From: JBDWFY01 sp965275915
GTDB lineage: Bacteria > Pseudomonadota > Alphaproteobacteria > Rhizobiales > Stappiaceae
Assembly (NCBI GenBank): GCA_965275915.1
Contig: CBDHYI010000007.1
Span: 1,860,001 to 1,924,000 of the forward strand
DNA length: 64,000 nucleotides
Direction of reading: 5' to 3'
Every line of letters starts with the position of its first letter. The stretch's first letter is position 1. Of the stretch, positions 62,801-64,000 are shown one piece after another. The notes under the pieces were generated by a model that made no database searches, was not told the DNA's origin, and worked only from the letters and a program-made list of their open reading frames with translations. Both the position numbers and the translations under genes were made by a program.

Positions 62801-63473
62801 CGAGATGGGATCCGGCAATGACCAGATCTGGGGCGGTGCGTCTGACAATCATGTTTTTGGCGGTGCAGGCAACGACACAATCCAGGGCTTCGGCGGACAT
62901 GACGTGATTGAAGGCGGGGCTGGCGCCGACTCCCTCATGGGAGGTGAAGGCAACGACAGGATCATCGTGGATGAATTCGATACCTGGTTTGCAGGGGACG
63001 GAGGGATCGATACCATCGTCTATAGCGGTGCTGCAGACTTCCAGTATTGGCTTGATACAGGTCTTTTCGAAAACGCCGAAATGGGTTCCGGAAACGATAC
63101 GATCTGGGGCGGTGCGTCGGACAACAACATCCATGGCGGTGCGGGCAACGATACGCTGCTTGCCTATGCCGGTGCCGACACACTGAATGGTGGCCTTGGC
63201 GATGACACGCTGACTGGCGGCGCTGACAATGACAGCTTCGTCTTCGACGCTGATTTCGGCAATGATGTCATCACCGACTTCACGGCCGGTGCGGCGTCAG
63301 ACGATGTGATCGAGTTCCGCGGCATTGCGGGTCTTGCATCCTACGCGAACGTTCTTGCCAACGCGGCCGACAACGGCACGGATACGACCATCACGCTTGA
63401 TGCGAACAACACGGTCGTTCTTCAGAACGTGCTCGTTTCGGAGCTTCATTCCGACGACTTCCGCTTCGCGTAA
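56832..63473 (+). CDS. Giant RTX protein starting with the C-terminal part of a split Hint domain
   Basis: 2213 residues. 1-78: Hint C-terminal block (HVVYNFEVEGTHTYIAGG, then VRVHN; His77-Asn78) followed by Thr79. About 80-600: hydrophobic/amphipathic region (LIGWLVGQFFDSVFE). About 610-700: RTX nonapeptides (GGDGNDELLAGDGDDELYGG). About 750-840: cadherin-like. About 870-1270: loosely spaced GGDDTIYGG repeats. About 1320-1810: Ig/cadherin-type modules, two nearly identical. About 1816-2150: three 92-residue RTX repeats. The end (DDFRFA) looks like a type I secretion signal. No dedicated RTX exporter lies in the window. It is likely secreted, Ca2+-binding, a toxin or adhesin. Confidence 0.9.
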   Translation: MSNPFPADLSIDASAAAFDTLNAIQLLSGETAVDVSEQTPAPVHRETEFGPGGAGHVVYNFEVEGTHTYIAGGVRVHNTSALGFLSAGETVTSIGFNDATGRIDSYTASVDGGFGTVHVTSTDVSGDGSTIEVRKDYVYQKDGGRIQLVQVDVHQKNASGELEVVGSRILHADLDGAVYGERGALALTPYLANAILGDNNGLFAQVATETVLDTVLGNLGEVVGSVLHHSMLNADTNASTIQQLSEFAFADLGGDLVVHGVTNTISVVNQLIMAEVFESVGLEGTPGAIFEAVAVAGLNTLLATGADTLLESQFFTDLFHDIGLSDASIKTIADFNPADFFGDPLSLVVSAVLNEVLPAIETLEGQIASTITTVMLSVFNALSALGSFAGPAGVLIGWLVGQFFDSVFEEHPSAYTSVGFDAESGRFILTGTWSNDGGDRGLSRDLAEAYVDAMNAFIDQVMAESHNYSELAQWTFGHYENALKNAGFNGQSFQDFQATYINAYVNDIAQVEINDGERAAVRAIEDLDVAGLLASGEHTDAQIYQMIAARLQVAHDYHKYLENTEAINSIIAVAPQSTWAAGWIATLTSAAELGLDEAYVLDGDAIDNVFYTADGNDIIRGMDGHDFIKTYGGDDKLYGGDGNDELLAGDGDDELYGGHGSDILVGGTGDDQLTGGCDGDVFRFSPGSGHDVITDFREGLDKIVIELGNSSGYRLTDDGVDTRIEFGTDSITVQGVVWTELPATDVEFVVNQAPTQIEIDHNRVAAGQAGWVIGDLSAIDANADDTHSFAVTDSSFEINGNVLKLKDGVSLPSTPTGTYDVTVEVTDNYGLSYSQTIQLKVIDQILTGTPGTSNVIGGGANDPLLFGTTADEVLYGADGTDFGFLFGDGRINLTTGMQGGDDVIYAGDVKHNYIVGDVGTWGHSSLGNIEGNAVGGDDIIYGDAAGTKNSQGLILYGDAQRVIRDNARGGNDTIYGNQWLPSTIYGDAWKLEDYAHGGHDVIYGGDELFSGDFALHAGLYIRYANTIIGDGNMSGYAIGGDDTIYGGIHRDKIAGDSGTGLQGNTQGGDDTIYGGGGDDHIYADGGMGHELITQNDGDLGGDARGGNDTVYGGDGGDWIFGDAAEDMVDRSVAGDDTLYGEDGNDIIYGDTGVFGMGIWAYREVPGNGDIEDTAVGGNDFIDGGAGNDQIYGDAGGRIIDQGRGGDDILHGGEGNDLIYGDARLGDNGLGGYDILNGGLGNDQLWGGSGADQFVFDNDSGQDTIEDFEAGTDKIVVNHTMARSFSDLTITAISNGYRIAFDGDDYVDVLNVATPLTAADFQFNAVGIDDQSIEESRAGRVTVPANVFHGADCDDITLSASMADGAALPTWLTFDATRAVFTGTPPSGSVGSLAIRVTANDGQKSVSETFNLQITGYNGPVVATPLSDQSSSEDTAISFTIPANAFTNNDGDALTYTATLADGSVLPAWLAFDGTSRTFSGTPPQDFNGVLDLMVTASDGTANVSDTFTLTINPVNDDPVVSGPVDLGSVEEDASRIITAVELLANATDVDGDTLSVTLVSVDPTIGTVTDNGNGTWTFTPVANFNGNNVVVSYAISDGGSQIAATATIDVGAVADAPVLATALADQSFDEDTTVNFTLPANTFTDVDGDALTYTATLADGSALPAWLAFDGTSRTFSGTPPQDFNGVLDLRVTASDGSASVSDTFTLTISPVNDDPVGAVDNVTAANNGSVVTIAAADLLSNDSDADGDVLTIISVQNAVHGSVVLNSDGDVEFTPDNGYYGAASFTYTVSDGAVQKTVTVDLDLQQPSGTTNVIYGTSAGETINGSAGDDMIHGYGGHDIIDGGLGADSLMGGEGNDRIIIDETDVWYAGDGGVDTLVYGGSANIQYALAQGQFENAEMGSGNDTIWGGGSNNIIHGGAGNDTLHGEGGHDVLEGGAGADSLMGGEGNDRVIVDEFDTWFAGDGGIDTVVYNGTANFQYDLDMGGFEHAEMGSGNDQIWGGASDNHVFGGAGNDTIQGFGGHDVIEGGAGADSLMGGEGNDRIIVDEFDTWFAGDGGIDTIVYSGAADFQYWLDTGLFENAEMGSGNDTIWGGASDNNIHGGAGNDTLLAYAGADTLNGGLGDDTLTGGADNDSFVFDADFGNDVITDFTAGAASDDVIEFRGIAGLASYANVLANAADNGTDTTITLDANNTVVLQNVLVSELHSDDFRFA
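61176..61981 (+). repeat. Two near-identical Ig-like module repeats within the RTX gene
   Basis: Bases 61176-61387 and 61770-61981 match almost exactly at a distance of 594 bp (198 codons). They encode GDALTYTATLADGS, PAWLAFDGTSRTFSGTP and VSDTFTLTI. The DNA identity points to recent duplication or gene conversion. Confidence 0.85.
62385..63212 (+). repeat. Three 276-bp tandem RTX repeats
   Basis: SLMGGEGNDR recurs at 62382, 62658 and 62934, exactly 276 bp (92 codons) apart. Each unit has one conserved non-RTX segment (FDTWFAGDGGIDT, then the FENAEMGSGNDTIWGG type). The third unit breaks up after about 63150. Confidence 0.85.
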
Positions 63474-63555
63474 TCTGGGGTGTGTCATCATTTAATGGAT
63501 TCCCAGGTCAGTGATTAAGTGCTTCCTAGAGCGTCGGCTTTTTTGGAGTTGACGG

Positions 63556-64000
63556 ATGAGACGCTATGCTTTGCGTGACGGTCAGTGGGATCGGATCAAA
63601 GACCTTTTACCTGGTCGGTGTTCAGATCGAGGAGTGACCGTCTGAGATAACCGGCTCTTTGTCGAGGCAGGCCTTTTCGTTATCGAGCGGGGATCGCCTG
63701 GTGTGATTTGCCGGAACGTTTTGGCGATTTCCGGATTATTCACACCCGCCATATGCGCTGGAGCGGAAAGGGCGTCTGGGAGCGCGTTTTTGCGGCTCTG
63801 TCGGAAGATGCGGACAATGAGTACGCTCTGATCGACAGCACGATTGTGCGTGCGCATCAGCATTGGGCCGGGGCCAAGGGGTCTTCAAAAAAACGGAGTG
63901 CATCGGCCGATTCAAAGATGGATTGAGTACCAAGATCCACGCACTAACTGATGCTTTGGGAAATCCCCTGGCGTTTCATCTCACTGGCGGGCATGCCAGT
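63556..64000 (+). pseudogene. Decayed IS5-family transposase, continues past the window
   Basis: Starts [20 protein letters not shown], then an in-frame TGA at about 63643 and a frameshift near 63680 before the segment FGDFRIIHTRHMRWSGKGVW. It has the first DDE Asp (ALIDSTIVRAHQHWAG) and another frame change at the A7 run near 63891, after which GLSTKIHALTDALGNP is read in the -1 frame. The A7 site may be programmed frameshifting as in related IS; the stop and the first shift are not. Confidence 0.75.

Overview
The window looks like accessory DNA of an alphaproteobacterium, with Rhizobiales or Rhodobacterales most likely. The gene families (NitT/TauT-type ABC operon with a sulfatase, AraC/LysE pair, NHLP-leader RiPPs with NHLM exporters, large RTX proteins, split ATP-citrate-lyase-like enzyme) and the GC-rich coding sequence with AT-rich control regions fit that group. 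The species cannot be named. No tRNA, rRNA, CRISPR array or replication origin was seen. At least eight insertion-sequence copies or remnants break the region into modules.

Layout. 0-5.4 kb: end of an oligopeptide ABC ATPase, then a GntR regulator and an operon of substrate-binding protein, sulfatase, permease and ATPase, probably for uptake and desulfation of an organosulfur compound. 5.6-11.7 kb: a 272-bp MITE-like element abutting an IS5-family IS, an AraC/LysE-type pair, a truncated IS3-type transposase, and an ankyrin gene cut by an ISL3-family IS. 11.9-18.2 kb: two 39-codon membrane peptides, then RiPP cluster A: an NHLP-leader precursor ending in Trp, TfuA, YcaO, a haem-oxygenase-like diiron enzyme and a flavin-dependent halogenase. 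18.5-22.8 kb: IS6, an intact ankyrin gene (second copy of the 9.5 kb one), IS630 and IS3 elements. 23-31 kb: methyltransferase, MarR-like regulator with two secreted proteins (one YHYH), and a two-subunit ATP-citrate-lyase-like enzyme. 31.4-39 kb: broken RpiR regulator, a third ankyrin gene, DoxD-like membrane protein, SLC13-like transporter, MFS transporter, IS21 remnant, LysR regulator.

39-53.7 kb is RiPP cluster B, all on the minus strand: LanM, a medium-chain dehydrogenase, an HlyD adaptor and two NHLM ABC exporters. Upstream lie five tandem precursor genes with 33-bp spacers, one separate precursor and one decayed precursor. Leaders are nearly identical and cores are very variable, Ser/Thr/Val-rich, with one or no Cys. 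The LanM cyclase domain appears to have lost zinc ligands, and the dehydrogenase could reduce dehydro-residues, so the products may be largely linear and rich in D-residues. A palindrome GATAG-N8-CTATC precedes each transcription unit. Cluster A has no exporter and may borrow those of cluster B.

54.7-63.5 kb: a three-gene RTX locus. Gene 1 ends in the N-terminal part of a Hint (intein-like) domain. Gene 2 is a HlyC-type lysine acyltransferase. Gene 3 is a 2213-residue RTX protein that begins with the C-terminal Hint part, ending His-Asn before Thr. This looks like a natural split Hint that could join or cleave two proteins in trans. The window ends in a decayed IS5-family transposase.
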